Below are positions 27,300 through 37,014 of a DNA stretch of 64,000 nt, piece by piece. How positions within the stretch are numbered: the stretch's first letter is position 1; the number at the start of each line of letters is the position of its first letter. Location: contig JARGOX010000029.1 of NCBI GenBank assembly GCA_029233925.1, positions 1-64,000 of the forward strand, given 5' to 3'. Made by a program: the position numbers and the translations under genes. The notes under the pieces are model-generated. The model was given only the letters and a program-made list of their open reading frames with translations. It was not told the origin of the DNA and did not search any database. This stretch comes from Rhizobiaceae bacterium (lineage in GTDB: Bacteria > Pseudomonadota > Alphaproteobacteria > Rhizobiales > Rhizobiaceae).

Positions 27300-27429
27300 A
27301 TCCGGCAGGGCCGGCGCCTGTTTTCACCGGCCACCATGGCTGGTTCAGATCGCAGCCTCTGGGCTATTTCAAAGACAACCCTCAGCCCAACTCCTGCTCC
27401 ATTCGGCATGCAACAGGTGTAAGCCGCGA

Positions 27430-28650
27430 TCAGGCGATGGCGGCCCGCTGGGCGCGATTTCGCGATTTGACGAGGATCAGTCCCATAATGCCGATATTGA
27501 GGAAATTGAAGGCGATGCCGTTGAGGAACGCGGCCTGATAGGAGCCGGTGACATCATAGATCCAGCCTGACATCCAGCCACCGAGCGCCATGCCGACAAT
27601 GGTGGACATGATGACCAGCCCCACCCGGGCGCCGGCCTCTTTGGCAGGCAGATATTCACGAACGATGATGGCATAGCTCGGAACGATGCCGCCCTGCGAC
27701 AGGCCGAAGACGAGGCTGACGACATAGAGCGAGGCCAGGCCGTCAAAGGGCAGATACAAAAACAAGGCGATGCATTGCAACGTCGAGCCGATCAGCAGCG
27801 TCATGACACCGCCAAGGCGGTCGGCGATCAGGCCGGATATCAGCCGCGAGACGACGCCCCCCATCAGCATCAGCGATAGCATTTCCGCGCCGACCGCCGG
27901 GCCGTAGCCAAGATCGGAGCAAAGCGAAACGATATGGACCTGCGGCATCGACATGGCGACGCAGCAACCGATACCGGCCAGCGCCAACAGCCATTGCAGG
28001 GTGCGCGGAGAGAAACTGACCGCGCGCGCATTGGTCCGCGACATGGTGTCGGCGTGCACGGAGGCCGCTTCCGGAATACGGCGCTTGAGCATCAAGGCAA
28101 GCGGCACCATCAAAGCCACGGTCAGCGCCGCCAGCACGTAATAGACAGAACGCCAGCCGTAATCGGCCAGGATACCGCTGAGCAGGATCGGCCAGATGGC
28201 GCCGGACAGATAATTGCCGCTGGCGGCCACAGCCACGGCAATGCCGCGACGCTTGATGAACCAGTGCGAAATGTCGGCAATCAGCGGGCCGAAACTTGCC
28301 GCGGTGCCGAAGCCGATGATGAATTGCACGGCGGCAAGCATGATCACCGATGTACTGACGCCGGCCAGCACATATCCAAAGGCGATGGCGAGCGCCGAGC
28401 AGATCAGCGCAGTGGTGATGCCGAAGCGATCAACGATACGTCCGGTGATCAGATTGCCAAGCGCAAAGCCGACCATGGTCAGCGTATAGGGCAGCGACGC
28501 ATCGGCGCGGGCAACGCCGAACTCAGCCTGCACGTCCGGCATGATGATGATGACAGCCCACATTCCAACATTGCCGATCATGGCAATGAGGAGCGTGATG
28601 AGAAGGCGCAGCCAGGAATAGCGGCTGTCAAGAATATCGGATCCGTTCAT
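27430..28650 (-). CDS. MFS transporter
   Basis: A major-facilitator protein of about 406 residues with twelve predicted helices and the MFS loop motif GRIVDRFG after helix 2, repeated as GLIADRLGG after helix 8. It resembles monocarboxylate or oxalate/formate-type carriers (MCT-like), so an organic acid is a likely substrate. ATG 28650 is used; ATG 28662 is equally possible and the frame is open to 28761 without a good ribosome site. It is convergent to the cyclase gene and stands alone at the border of the accessory region. Confidence 0.85.
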   Translation of the reverse strand: MNGSDILDSRYSWLRLLITLLIAMIGNVGMWAVIIIMPDVQAEFGVARADASLPYTLTMVGFALGNLITGRIVDRFGITTALICSALAIAFGYVLAGVSTSVIMLAAVQFIIGFGTAASFGPLIADISHWFIKRRGIAVAVAASGNYLSGAIWPILLSGILADYGWRSVYYVLAALTVALMVPLALMLKRRIPEAASVHADTMSRTNARAVSFSPRTLQWLLALAGIGCCVAMSMPQVHIVSLCSDLGYGPAVGAEMLSLMLMGGVVSRLISGLIADRLGGVMTLLIGSTLQCIALFLYLPFDGLASLYVVSLVFGLSQGGIVPSYAIIVREYLPAKEAGARVGLVIMSTIVGMALGGWMSGWIYDVTGSYQAAFLNGIAFNFLNIGIMGLILVKSRNRAQRAAIA

Positions 28651-28886
28651 GGCTGCGACCATATGGAGCGCATGATCGACTGTACAGCCGGATTCAGACG
28701 GGCAGTGCAGATTTTCCGTATGTTGGCTTTTACAGGGTCGAAGACCGGACGGTCGACACAAACTTACCTTTCGTCGGACAAATCATAATTCGCTTCATAG
28801 GTCGCATGAAACATAGCCATAGGCGTTATGATTGAATCACAGATATCCCCGGATTTTTGCACACATGAAGGCCACGCGTTACAGTG

Positions 28887-29504
28887 TCATTTCACATTTG
28901 ATGTGCTTTTGAAAAAACCCACGAAACTGAATTTCAAATATTTGGCAACCAAAACCGTGACAAAAATGCCGAACATGTTTCCAGCGGTAAACATTATCGG
29001 AACAATCATTATTCCGAACGAATTTACAGGCACACCAAATCGGTCAGAACTGCCGGCATCATTGTAGGGAGTTGGAATCACAAAAATACCAACCAAGACG
29101 ACAAACAGGACAAGAAAAATGCCCAATTCGGTAAAATAATCATGCTTTTCTACGGGCTTCCCATTAATAAAAACAGCTAGGAAGATAGCAAATACCGACG
29201 TAAATGATGTAACAATCAATATAAAGGTGGAAACGACGACGTAATCAAAGAAATATTTTGCATAAGATTCTCCATACATAGCTTTCAGAAATGCAAAATC
29301 CACATGAAATTTCTCAATACCACTCATTATAACAATAATTTTTGTGTAGTTGAAATATGTTGGATTTACCAGGTAGAAAACCGCAAATACGTACAAAGTG
29401 ATGGGAGGAAAAAACTGTGCCACCTTGTAAGTCAACGCAACCAACGGCTCTTTATCCGGGTACATGATGATATAACGTTTGATTGCCGGTCTGTTGAAAA
29501 ACAC
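28887..29504 (-). CDS. AT-rich membrane protein of unknown function
   Basis: A 205-residue protein with about four long hydrophobic segments (around residues 28-45, 85-112, 126-145 and 163-190) and Phe/Ile/Val/Lys-rich composition unlike its neighbours. GTG 29504 is supported by AAGGAA 7 nt upstream. I do not recognise the family. Low GC and position beside a decayed gene and an immunity gene suggest horizontal arrival. It could be an immunity protein against a membrane-acting toxin, but this is speculation. Confidence 0.65.
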   Translation of the reverse strand: MFFNRPAIKRYIIMYPDKEPLVALTYKVAQFFPPITLYVFAVFYLVNPTYFNYTKIIVIMSGIEKFHVDFAFLKAMYGESYAKYFFDYVVVSTFILIVTSFTSVFAIFLAVFINGKPVEKHDYFTELGIFLVLFVVLVGIFVIPTPYNDAGSSDRFGVPVNSFGIMIVPIMFTAGNMFGIFVTVLVAKYLKFSFVGFFKSTSNVK

Positions 29505-29854
29505 TCGCAGCTTCCTTCGAAGAAATTTCTATAGTCTGTTTGCGCTCCGTTCAAAATAACCTTTATTACAGTGATCGCATGCAAATTCCCCTTTGGTGCA
29601 ATTGCTGCACATCCTTTGCGCCTTGAAAACCCGTCCCTTTTACTTTTCCAGCATCCTTGCTCAATCTGTGTTGCTAACAGGCTGGCCAATTGTATCGGCT
29701 GGTCTCAACGCCGCACAAGCCGCATTCGTATCGACTGCTTTGCCCAAGTGAACAAAGTTACCCCCCCATGCCACGTTTTCCATAGCCCGCCAGCACTCAG
29801 ACAAGTAGCAGATAGGGGAAGCCGCCGGCCGGCGATCCCTTTTTCTGCCTGATT
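29505..29854. other. intergenic, no gene seen
   Basis: 350 bp between the AT-rich membrane protein gene and the symporter remnant. Short frames on both strands have no ribosome sites or recognisable products. Composition shifts from AT-rich to GC-rich near 29820, which marks the edge of the symporter-derived segment. Confidence 0.5.
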
Positions 29855-30163
29855 TCAATCCCGGTCCGTCCAGGCCGTTGCATCGATGTCGAGATCGGGG
29901 AATTTTGCCGGATCGAAGACCGGGCGATCGACGCCGGCTTTCAGTTGCCGGCGGAAATCCTTGAGCACCCGCAGGGCAAACGGGAACAGCATGGCGAGGG
30001 CCAGAAGATTGACCATGGCCAGAATGCCCATCATCGGATCAGAGAAGGAAAAGACCGATGTCGCACCGGGTGCGACAGCACCCAGCATAATAACGAAGGC
30101 CGTGCACGAACAGATGATGATCGTGTCGATGAACACTGAGAAAGACTGGGTGTTTGACATAGG
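29855..30163 (-). pseudogene. 3' remnant of an alanine:cation symporter gene
   Basis: This matches the last part of the intact symporter gene at 32374-33798, ending in the same DIDATAWTDRD. Compared with that gene it has lost 237 bp (between CCAG repeats at 32601 and 32838 of the intact copy; in frame) and 20 bp (between GGGT repeats at 32904 and 32924; out of frame), and everything upstream of TGACATAGGC. Two microhomology deletions plus truncation make it non-functional. With the intact gene it brackets the 30.2-32.4 kb insert carrying an immunity gene. Confidence 0.9.
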
Positions 30164-30313
30164 CCTTGGCGCTCCCATGCCGCAACTAATTGTCTTCAGT
30201 AACATGGATAATCATAAATGCATTTTTCCTATATTTATGTCAGGGCAATCGAATATAAAACGGTCGACACCTCCTGAAATAAGACAAGAGTATCTTCATT
30301 TGAAATATAATAG

Positions 30314-30622
30314 CTATAATAAATGACGAAATGTAAAATATGAAAAATATATTAGTAAAAATAAAAATGTAAAAAACTGAGAAATGATAAAATTGTATCT
30401 TGACCACCGCAGTGATTTCTCCTTTGTTCCAAATATTTTGTGAATAAATCCAAAAAACCAATAAGTGCCCTTTGCACTAAAAACATATCCTCTTTTTTTG
30501 ACAGGAACTCCGTTACAGTCGTAGTATAGTTCGCGAAAAAAATCATATGCGCCAATTTTGAGCGTCATTAGAAATAAAAATAACATAAACGATGACCGAT
30601 TATTTTCTACGTATTCTAACAT
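30314..30622 (-). CDS. small AT-rich membrane protein, doubtful
   Basis: A 102-residue frame with two hydrophobic stretches (about 10-28 and 78-95) and a basic middle (KKRGYVFSAKGTYWFFG). Composition is strongly AT-rich. The ribosome site (GGTG) is weak. The middle resembles short proteins found beside toxin genes, but I recognise no family. It may be a real gene of the inserted segment or a remnant. Confidence 0.4.
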   Translation of the reverse strand: MLEYVENNRSSFMLFLFLMTLKIGAYDFFRELYYDCNGVPVKKRGYVFSAKGTYWFFGFIHKIFGTKEKSLRWSRYNFIISQFFTFLFLLIYFSYFTFRHLL

Positions 30623-31052
30623 TCACACCCCAATTGCGAGAATTTTTGCATGTTTATGTTTTGGAGACGGTCCTTTTGTTCGATAACGCGGGATCTCGTC
30701 ACCATCCGAATGGCCAGATGAAAAATAACACAAATAAATCAGGTCACAACCATAGGTCACTTGCGGCAAAGAAACCCACCAGTCGGGCGTTCGATCTGGG
30801 TGCATTTTTCGTATTCTTAAATCAGGAACGTGATACTCTGGTCGACCCGACATTCCTACAAGAGCTGAGACCTACAAGAGCTGAGAAAGCCGCGCCGCAA
30901 TTTGTGGTATTTGCCCATGGTGACACCCCACAAACGCTCACTACATGTCAAACATTGTCACTGCCTCTGGCTGCGCGAGCCCAACGATAACGCACTTATG
31001 CCCTGGCTCCGGCGCACCCAATATATAGAAATACGGCTGACCTATCCAGTTT
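30623..31052. other. intergenic, AT-rich, no convincing gene
   Basis: Open frames on both strands (for example plus 30592-30990) lack ribosome sites and family resemblance. An exact 16-bp tandem repeat lies at 30855-30886. The Imm11 gene ends at its right edge. Confidence 0.5.
30855..30886. repeat. exact tandem duplication of 16 bp
   Basis: CCTACAAGAGCTGAGA occurs twice in direct succession. It lies in a gene-poor inserted segment and has no spacer structure. Confidence 0.85.
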
Positions 31053-31673
31053 TCAATGAAGCTTCGAACCACGCATGACACATTCGTCCAGACGCCAGCC
31101 GCGTAGCTTATTGTCTTTGATAAATTGACCTATTTTGTCAGAGCAGAAGTAGTGATGAACCAACCCACCCACCCCTCTCCAAAGATGATATCCACGCACT
31201 GCGTCAGTTCTTAAGACGGGCCTACCAAACGGGGAGATAACCAATCGGGCGTTTTTGTCCGCTTCGACTCCATAGCCCGAATTGAACTTCGTTTCCTCAT
31301 AGACCACCGCATCCACCTCTAGTGTGATCAGAACAAGATAGTAGATTCCAAAAGAAGCAGATCCATCTGCGCTTTTGACCTCAAGCGGTATGAACTCATG
31401 CACGCCCGGCTCAAGCTTCTCGATCAACGCCTTCATCGGTGGATAAACGATCTTGAAGCCCATGTCCCACGCAAACAATTCCGGCAGGGGGTCCAGACGA
31501 TGCAATATGGTCGGCGGCTCCACAAGCAGCGTTCGAGGAATTTCGTCCTTCTGTGCCTGACTGACAGGCTGGTTGTTGAGAAACGGTCGCATTTTTGCCA
31601 TCGGGAAATCGGGATAAAACCTCCTCGCGACAGCATCCTTGTCTACGTCAGTTCCGCGGATCAGATATGGCAT
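31053..31673 (-). CDS. Imm11-family immunity protein, intact copy
   Basis: A 206-residue soluble protein resembling Imm11 (formerly DUF1629), predicted immunity proteins of polymorphic toxin systems. Diagnostic features are a middle PPMKALIEKLEPGVHEFIP, then GYHLWR and a C-terminal FCSDKIGQFIKDNKLRGW. ATG 31673 has GGGGAG upstream. The about 60 bp before the gene (GGTCGATTGACCGTCGGTCACATTGA) are shared with the two related copies at 39.6 and 40.6 kb and look like the tail of a lost toxin gene. Unlike those copies this one has no G tract and reads through. No complete toxin partner is present. Confidence 0.75.
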   Translation of the reverse strand: MPYLIRGTDVDKDAVARRFYPDFPMAKMRPFLNNQPVSQAQKDEIPRTLLVEPPTILHRLDPLPELFAWDMGFKIVYPPMKALIEKLEPGVHEFIPLEVKSADGSASFGIYYLVLITLEVDAVVYEETKFNSGYGVEADKNARLVISPFGRPVLRTDAVRGYHLWRGVGGLVHHYFCSDKIGQFIKDNKLRGWRLDECVMRGSKLH

Positions 31674-32373
31674 TTTTACTCCCCATCAATGTGACCGACG
31701 GTCAATCGACCTGCTCCCCAGTGGCTTTTCCTTGGGTAAATTTGCGGACCAAACACCAACAAAGGCCATCCTGAAACCTGCCTGAATATTGGGTTCCATA
31801 CAATGCCCAACAGCCAGACATCGGCCATGCACTGCTTGGTATGGGGATGGTGGATTGGATGCAATTCAGCTTGTTCACGATCCCTTTTGATGTTTTGACT
31901 GTAAACCAAACATCGGGCCAAAGGTTCTGTTCCCGGATTGATTACGCAAGAACATGACTTTCTCGTGAAAATCCATTCTGAGTAAATATGCGGGAAATCA
32001 TGAGCATTCCTGCAAGTCTGGTGTGGTCCGGCAATATCGGATTCATCGAACGCCACCGGCAAAACCAGTGCTGGAGGTCAATACACCTGCAGTCTGTCTC
32101 AAAACGCTCAGCCCAGAGGGGCTGTGATATGAGGTTTTACCAATTTGGTCAGAGTGGCATCGTCGCGAACCAACAACGTGCTGGCAGGGCACCCGAACCC
32201 TGCAACCAAGGCATAGGCATTTTCTGCAAGTGGGTTGAACTTTTCCTGCCATCAGCAAGAAGGCCTGATGCAAAGCGCCTCTGGGTATCCAGACCCACCC
32301 ATTCCAACAGCACGAAGGCAAACCACGCCACGTCCGGCAAGGAACCGCCAACCGGCGGCTCCCCTGCCTTACC
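31674..32373. other. intergenic segment, possible toxin-gene remains
   Basis: 700 bp between the symporter stop and the immunity gene. Several overlapping short minus frames exist (for example 31676-32062), none with convincing starts or domains. The last 60 bp repeat the presumed toxin tail seen upstream of the other immunity copies. I regard this as decayed DNA from a toxin gene and its junction. Confidence 0.45.
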
Positions 32374-33798
32374 TCAATCCCGGTCCGTCCAGGCCGTTGC
32401 ATCGATATCGAGATCGGGGAATTGCGCCGGATCGAAGACCGGGCGGTCGACACCGGCTTTCAATTGCCGGCGGAAATCCTTGAGCACCCGCAGGGCAATC
32501 GGGAACAACATGGCGAGGGCCAGAAGATTGACCATGGCCAGAATACCCATCATCGGATCCGAGAAGGAAAAGACCGATGACGCACCGGGCGCGACAGCAC
32601 CCAGAAACACGATACCCATGATCGCAATACGCAATATATGCAGGGCAAGCGGGTTTTCCGTCATGAACGTCAGGGCGTTTTCTCCCAGATAATAATTGTA
32701 CATGATGGAACTGAAGGAAAACAGCAGGATCGCTGCGGTGAGGAAATATTTCGCCCATTCCCCGACATGGGAAACCATTGATTGCTGCGTCAGCACGACA
32801 CCGTCAATGCCTTCGGCGCCGGGCACATAGACATCCCCCAGCAAAATAACGAAGGCCGTGCACGAACAGATGATGATCGTGTCAATGAACACCGAGAAAG
32901 ACTGGGTAATCCCCTGGCTAACCGGGTGTTTGACATAGGCGGTGGCGGCGACGTTGGGCGCCGAACCGAGACCGGCCTCATTGGAGAACAGACCGCGGCG
33001 CAGCCCCTGGGCAATGGCGGCCCCCATGCCGCCGGACACGGCTTCTTCAAAGCCGAAGGCATTGGCGACAATGGACCACAGAACCCCCGGAAGATCGGTA
33101 ATATTGAGCACGATCACCAGCAGCGCCATCCCCATATAGCCCAGCGCCATGATCGGGATGATCACATCGGCAACCTTGGCAATGCGGATAATGCCGCCAT
33201 AAACGATGATGCCCGTGGCCAGGGCCAGTGCAACGCCGGTAACCAGCCGGCTGATGCCCATGCTGTCCTGCACGGCGCCGGCGACCGTATTGCCCTGAAA
33301 CGCATTGAAGCCGATGGCGAAGGATGCAATCAGACAGATCGCATAGACAACGGCGAGCCAGCGATATTCCTTGCCAAGGCCGTGGATGATGGCGCGTGCC
33401 GGACCACCGCGAAAACCGCCGCCCGGTTCGGAGCGCTTGTAGACCTGCGCCAAAGTGGCTTCCACCATGGCCGAGCACATGCCGATCAGGGCAATGGCCC
33501 ACATCCAGAAAACGGCGCCCGGGCCGCCAAGCGTAATGGCGACGGCCACGCCGGCAATATTGCCACCGCCGACACGGCCGCCGACGGAAACGAGTAAAGC
33601 TTCTCTGGCGCTGATCTTGTTCGGATCGTGGGTCTGGCCCTTGCCGGTCAGAACCCGGAACATCCTGCCGAAATAGCGGAACTGCGCGAAGCCACTCAAA
33701 ATGGTGAAGAACACGCCAAGGACAACGAGGAAGGGAATGAGCGCCCAGCCCCAGGTGAGATCATTGATCAGTCCGAATATGGAATCAAGAAAGGCCAA
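32374..33798 (-). CDS. alanine/glycine:cation symporter (AGCS family)
   Basis: A 474-residue inner-membrane carrier. It has the AGCS motifs VGGGNIAGVAVAITLGGPGA, EATLAQVYKR and RRGLFSNEAGLGSAP, and about eleven helices. It imports alanine or glycine with sodium. TTG 33798 is the start, with GGGAG 7 nt before it. The 3' part of the gene exists a second time as a decayed remnant at 29855-30163. It does not appear to belong to an operon. Confidence 0.93.
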   Translation of the reverse strand: MAFLDSIFGLINDLTWGWALIPFLVVLGVFFTILSGFAQFRYFGRMFRVLTGKGQTHDPNKISAREALLVSVGGRVGGGNIAGVAVAITLGGPGAVFWMWAIALIGMCSAMVEATLAQVYKRSEPGGGFRGGPARAIIHGLGKEYRWLAVVYAICLIASFAIGFNAFQGNTVAGAVQDSMGISRLVTGVALALATGIIVYGGIIRIAKVADVIIPIMALGYMGMALLVIVLNITDLPGVLWSIVANAFGFEEAVSGGMGAAIAQGLRRGLFSNEAGLGSAPNVAATAYVKHPVSQGITQSFSVFIDTIIICSCTAFVILLGDVYVPGAEGIDGVVLTQQSMVSHVGEWAKYFLTAAILLFSFSSIMYNYYLGENALTFMTENPLALHILRIAIMGIVFLGAVAPGASSVFSFSDPMMGILAMVNLLALAMLFPIALRVLKDFRRQLKAGVDRPVFDPAQFPDLDIDATAWTDRD

Positions 33799-33997
33799 GT
33801 CGGTGCTCCCTTACGGTTGAAACAACACAAAGGCCGAGACCGGCCCCCTGCATCCAAAAAAATCGTAACAGAACAAGTGTTCAATCATCAAGCAATCATG
33901 CATGTTTTACGTGTATAATTTAAACTATACGTTTAGTGGGTGTTTTTCGCTCAAGGGGGCCAACGGCAATATATGAGAGCGGCTATCGTCTCGGCGA

Positions 33998-35305
33998 TCA
34001 CTCTTCCTTCAGCGCATGGGCGATCTGGTCGCGGATCGGCTTGATCAGATAGGACAGGATCGTGCGGTCACGGGTCTTGATCAGCGCTTCCACCGGCATG
34101 CCAGGAACCAGGGTCTGATTGGCGATCTTGCCCATTTCACCTTCGTTCAGTCGCAGGCGTGCGGTGAAATACAGCATGCCCGTGACCTCATCGCGGGTGG
34201 TTTCGGCTGAAACGCTGAGAACCTCGCCCTGCAGTTCCGGCGTCGTGCGCTGATTGAGTCCGGGCAACCTTATGGTCGCGGCCTGAGCGACATGGACCTG
34301 GTCCACATCCTTGGGGTCGAGTCGCGTTTCAATGACCAATGGGTCGCCCTGCGGCACAATCTTCAGGATCGGCTCTGCCGGGCTGAGGACCCCGCCCCTG
34401 GTGTGCACATTGAGTTGGTGCACGATGCCGTCTCGCGGCGCGCGGATGTCCATCCGCGTCAATTGATCCTGTGCCGCGACCTTCTGTTCGCTGAGACGAT
34501 GGATTTCGCTGCGTGTATCATAAAGCTGCTGCAGGATCTGGGCGCGATAATCCTCTTCAAGCTGCATGATCTGCACCCGCCGTTCACTGATCGCCATGCC
34601 GGTGCGCGCCGTCTCGGTCAGCAATGCGCCGTGTTCGCCGGTCAGCCTTGTTTTGTCCCGCTGCACGGACAGCACCCGGTTTGCCGAAACGAATTGCCGC
34701 TCAAGCAGGTTTTCCAGCCCGGTCAATTCAGAGACGATGAGGCCGATTTCTTCACTTTTCGCCGTGGTTTGCACCTTCAGACCATCCCCCTGGCTCTCTA
34801 GCTGCCTGATCTGTTCGCGCAGCTGATCCACCCGGCCCGCCAGACCGCCAGTCCGGGCGGCCATCAGCCGCCGCTGGCTGTCCAGCATGCTCCGAATGTC
34901 CGGTTGGTCGGATTGCGCCGCCAAATCAGCAGGAAATCTGATCGTCTGCAAACCATCCCGCTCGGCAACAAGCCGCGCTTCGGTCGCCATCAATTCGTTC
35001 AGCTGTTTGCTTACGACGGCTAGATTGGCGCTGGTCGTTGCATCATCCAGACGCACCAGCAGGTCGCCTGGCTTGACATGGTCGCCGTCGCGAACCCTTA
35101 TCTCGGCGACAATGCCCCCTTCCTTGTGTTTGACCGTCTTGACATTGCCTTCCACCACAAGAGAACCCGGGGCAATGATGGCGCCGGAAATCTGCATCCA
35201 GGCAGCCCAGCCGACAAGAAACGCCAGAAGCCCACAGAGGAACAGGCCCGCCCCCCATAAATGCCTGCGAATGCTCGATGCGAGAATGTCCTCTGTCGTG
35301 TTCAT
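33998..35305 (-). CDS. HlyD-family type I secretion adaptor
   Basis: A 435-residue periplasmic adaptor anchored by one N-terminal helix (about 18-38). It has the lipoyl-like half motif (VKTVKHKEGGIVAEIRVRDG), a long alpha-helical hairpin (90-270) and a beta-barrel part (IRAPRDGIVHQLNVHT, later LVPGMPVEALI). This is the PrtE/HlyD group that links the ABC exporter to a TolC channel. Its ATG overlaps the stop of the ABC exporter gene by 4 nt. No TolC or RTX cargo gene is next to it, so the exported protein is encoded elsewhere or has been lost. Confidence 0.92.
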   Translation of the reverse strand: MNTTEDILASSIRRHLWGAGLFLCGLLAFLVGWAAWMQISGAIIAPGSLVVEGNVKTVKHKEGGIVAEIRVRDGDHVKPGDLLVRLDDATTSANLAVVSKQLNELMATEARLVAERDGLQTIRFPADLAAQSDQPDIRSMLDSQRRLMAARTGGLAGRVDQLREQIRQLESQGDGLKVQTTAKSEEIGLIVSELTGLENLLERQFVSANRVLSVQRDKTRLTGEHGALLTETARTGMAISERRVQIMQLEEDYRAQILQQLYDTRSEIHRLSEQKVAAQDQLTRMDIRAPRDGIVHQLNVHTRGGVLSPAEPILKIVPQGDPLVIETRLDPKDVDQVHVAQAATIRLPGLNQRTTPELQGEVLSVSAETTRDEVTGMLYFTARLRLNEGEMGKIANQTLVPGMPVEALIKTRDRTILSYLIKPIRDQIAHALKEE

Positions 35306-37014
35306 TGCACAGCCACCAGCGGTGTCGGAACCGGCGCCAGAACCTTCTTGAGCACCTGATCCTTGGGGCCAAAAGCCTGCGCCCGCCCGTCCTTCATGAA
35401 AAGAAGCATATCAACGGCATTCAGCGCACTCGGCCGGTGGGCGATGATGACGACAATGGACCCGGCCGCCCGCAACGCCTGGATGGCGCGCGTCAGCGCC
35501 GCCTCACCATCCGCATCGAGATTGGAGTTTGGTTCATCCAGCACCACCAGAAACGGCGATCCGTAAAGGGCCCTTGCCAGGGCGATGCGCTGCATCTGCC
35601 CCCCGGACAATGTATTGCCGCTGGGGCCTATCCTGGTGTCATATCCATCCGGCAGGGCGGTGATCAGTTCATGGGCATCGGCCAGGCCTGCCGCTTCGAT
35701 AATCGCCTCACTGGAGGCTTCCCGGTCGAAACGGGCGATATTCTGCGCGACGGTTCCGGCAAAGAGCTGGATGTCCTGCGGCAGGTAGCCGATGAACCTG
35801 CCCTGTCTCTCCGGCGCCCATTGAAACAGATCGGCACTGTCGAAACGCATGGCGCCACGCAAAACCGGATAGACGCCGACCAGGGTGCGCGCCAGAGTCG
35901 TCTTGCCGGCGCCCGATGGCCCTATGACGCCGAGACCATCACCGGCATTCAGCGTAAAACTGACATTTTGCAGCACCGGGTTGCCCACCGGGCCGGACAC
36001 AAGGTTTTCTGCTGACAGGTTCTTGACGGGAATGGGCAGTTCCATGCGTTGCGGCTCCGCCGGTGCGTTTTCGACGATCTCCCTGAGGCGTCGGAAACCC
36101 TGACGGGCGGCAACAAATCCGCGCCATTGGCCAACAGCCTGCTCGACCGGAGACAGGGCCCGCGATGTCAGTATGGAGGCGGCAATCATCACGCCGGGTG
36201 TGATTTCCTGTTTGATGGCCAGCCAGGCACCGGCACCCAGAATGGCCGATTGCAACATGAACCGGAAAGATTTGATGAGCGTGCCAAACAGGCTGGTGCG
36301 ATCTGCGGCGGCGCGCTGGCTGGACAGGAATGTCTCGTTGAAGTCGCCCCAGATATCTTTCAAGGTCGCCATCATCCCCATGGCGGTTATGGCCTCGGCA
36401 TTGCGCCTGCCCTGCTCCACCAGAGCCGCGCGAAAAACCGCCTGCCGGTTGGCTTCTGCAGCCGGCTTGCGCGAGACCATTTCATTCAGTCCGATCAGAA
36501 TACAAATGACAATTGCCCCGCCGGTGGCCAGCAGGCCCAGCACGGGATGAAACAGAAAAATCACCCCCAGATAGATCGGCATCCATGGAATATCGAAGAT
36601 TGCGGCCGGTCCGGGCCCGACCAGAAATTGCCGCACCGTTTCCAGATCCCGCACCGGATCAAGCCGCTCGGCCTTTGCGCCCAGTTGGATAGGCAGACCG
36701 ACGGAACATTCATAACTTGCACCGGACAATTGCGCATCCAGCCGCTGGCCGATGCGCAACAGGACGCGTGCGCGAATGCCTTCCAGCAACCCATAAAACA
36801 CATAGAGACCAATGGTCATGCCGGCCAGGACGACAAGCGTGGGCACAGACCCGCTGCCCAGCACCCGGTCATAGACCTGCAGCATGAAAAGCGGCCCGGT
36901 CAGCATCAGCAGGTTGATTGGCAGGCCCAGCAGGGCAATGCCTGCAAAGGCCGAGCGCAGGACACGAAGGGATTTATCGATCAGTGTGGATTTGCCGTGG
37001 TTCTTTGCCTTCAT
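35302..37014 (-). CDS. type I secretion ABC exporter (PrtD-like)
   Basis: A 570-residue exporter half-transporter: six-helix membrane domain (about 15-300) and a C-terminal ATPase with Walker A GPSGAGKTT, signature LSGGQMQRIALARAL and Walker B LVVLDEPNSNLD. It lacks the N-terminal C39 peptidase, fitting export of proteins with C-terminal signals. ATG 37014 is chosen (GGGGG upstream, normal length); the frame is open to 37131. The 5' part of this gene is duplicated at 41454-41881 within a 1184-bp repeat. Together with the adaptor it forms two of three T1SS parts. Confidence 0.92.
   Translation of the reverse strand: MKAKNHGKSTLIDKSLRVLRSAFAGIALLGLPINLLMLTGPLFMLQVYDRVLGSGSVPTLVVLAGMTIGLYVFYGLLEGIRARVLLRIGQRLDAQLSGASYECSVGLPIQLGAKAERLDPVRDLETVRQFLVGPGPAAIFDIPWMPIYLGVIFLFHPVLGLLATGGAIVICILIGLNEMVSRKPAAEANRQAVFRAALVEQGRRNAEAITAMGMMATLKDIWGDFNETFLSSQRAAADRTSLFGTLIKSFRFMLQSAILGAGAWLAIKQEITPGVMIAASILTSRALSPVEQAVGQWRGFVAARQGFRRLREIVENAPAEPQRMELPIPVKNLSAENLVSGPVGNPVLQNVSFTLNAGDGLGVIGPSGAGKTTLARTLVGVYPVLRGAMRFDSADLFQWAPERQGRFIGYLPQDIQLFAGTVAQNIARFDREASSEAIIEAAGLADAHELITALPDGYDTRIGPSGNTLSGGQMQRIALARALYGSPFLVVLDEPNSNLDADGEAALTRAIQALRAAGSIVVIIAHRPSALNAVDMLLFMKDGRAQAFGPKDQVLKKVLAPVPTPLVAVQ

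Noticed and set aside
31676-32062. 128-codon minus frame before the Imm11 gene
   Set aside because: Its end is the conserved toxin-tail sequence read in another frame; no start signal or domain.
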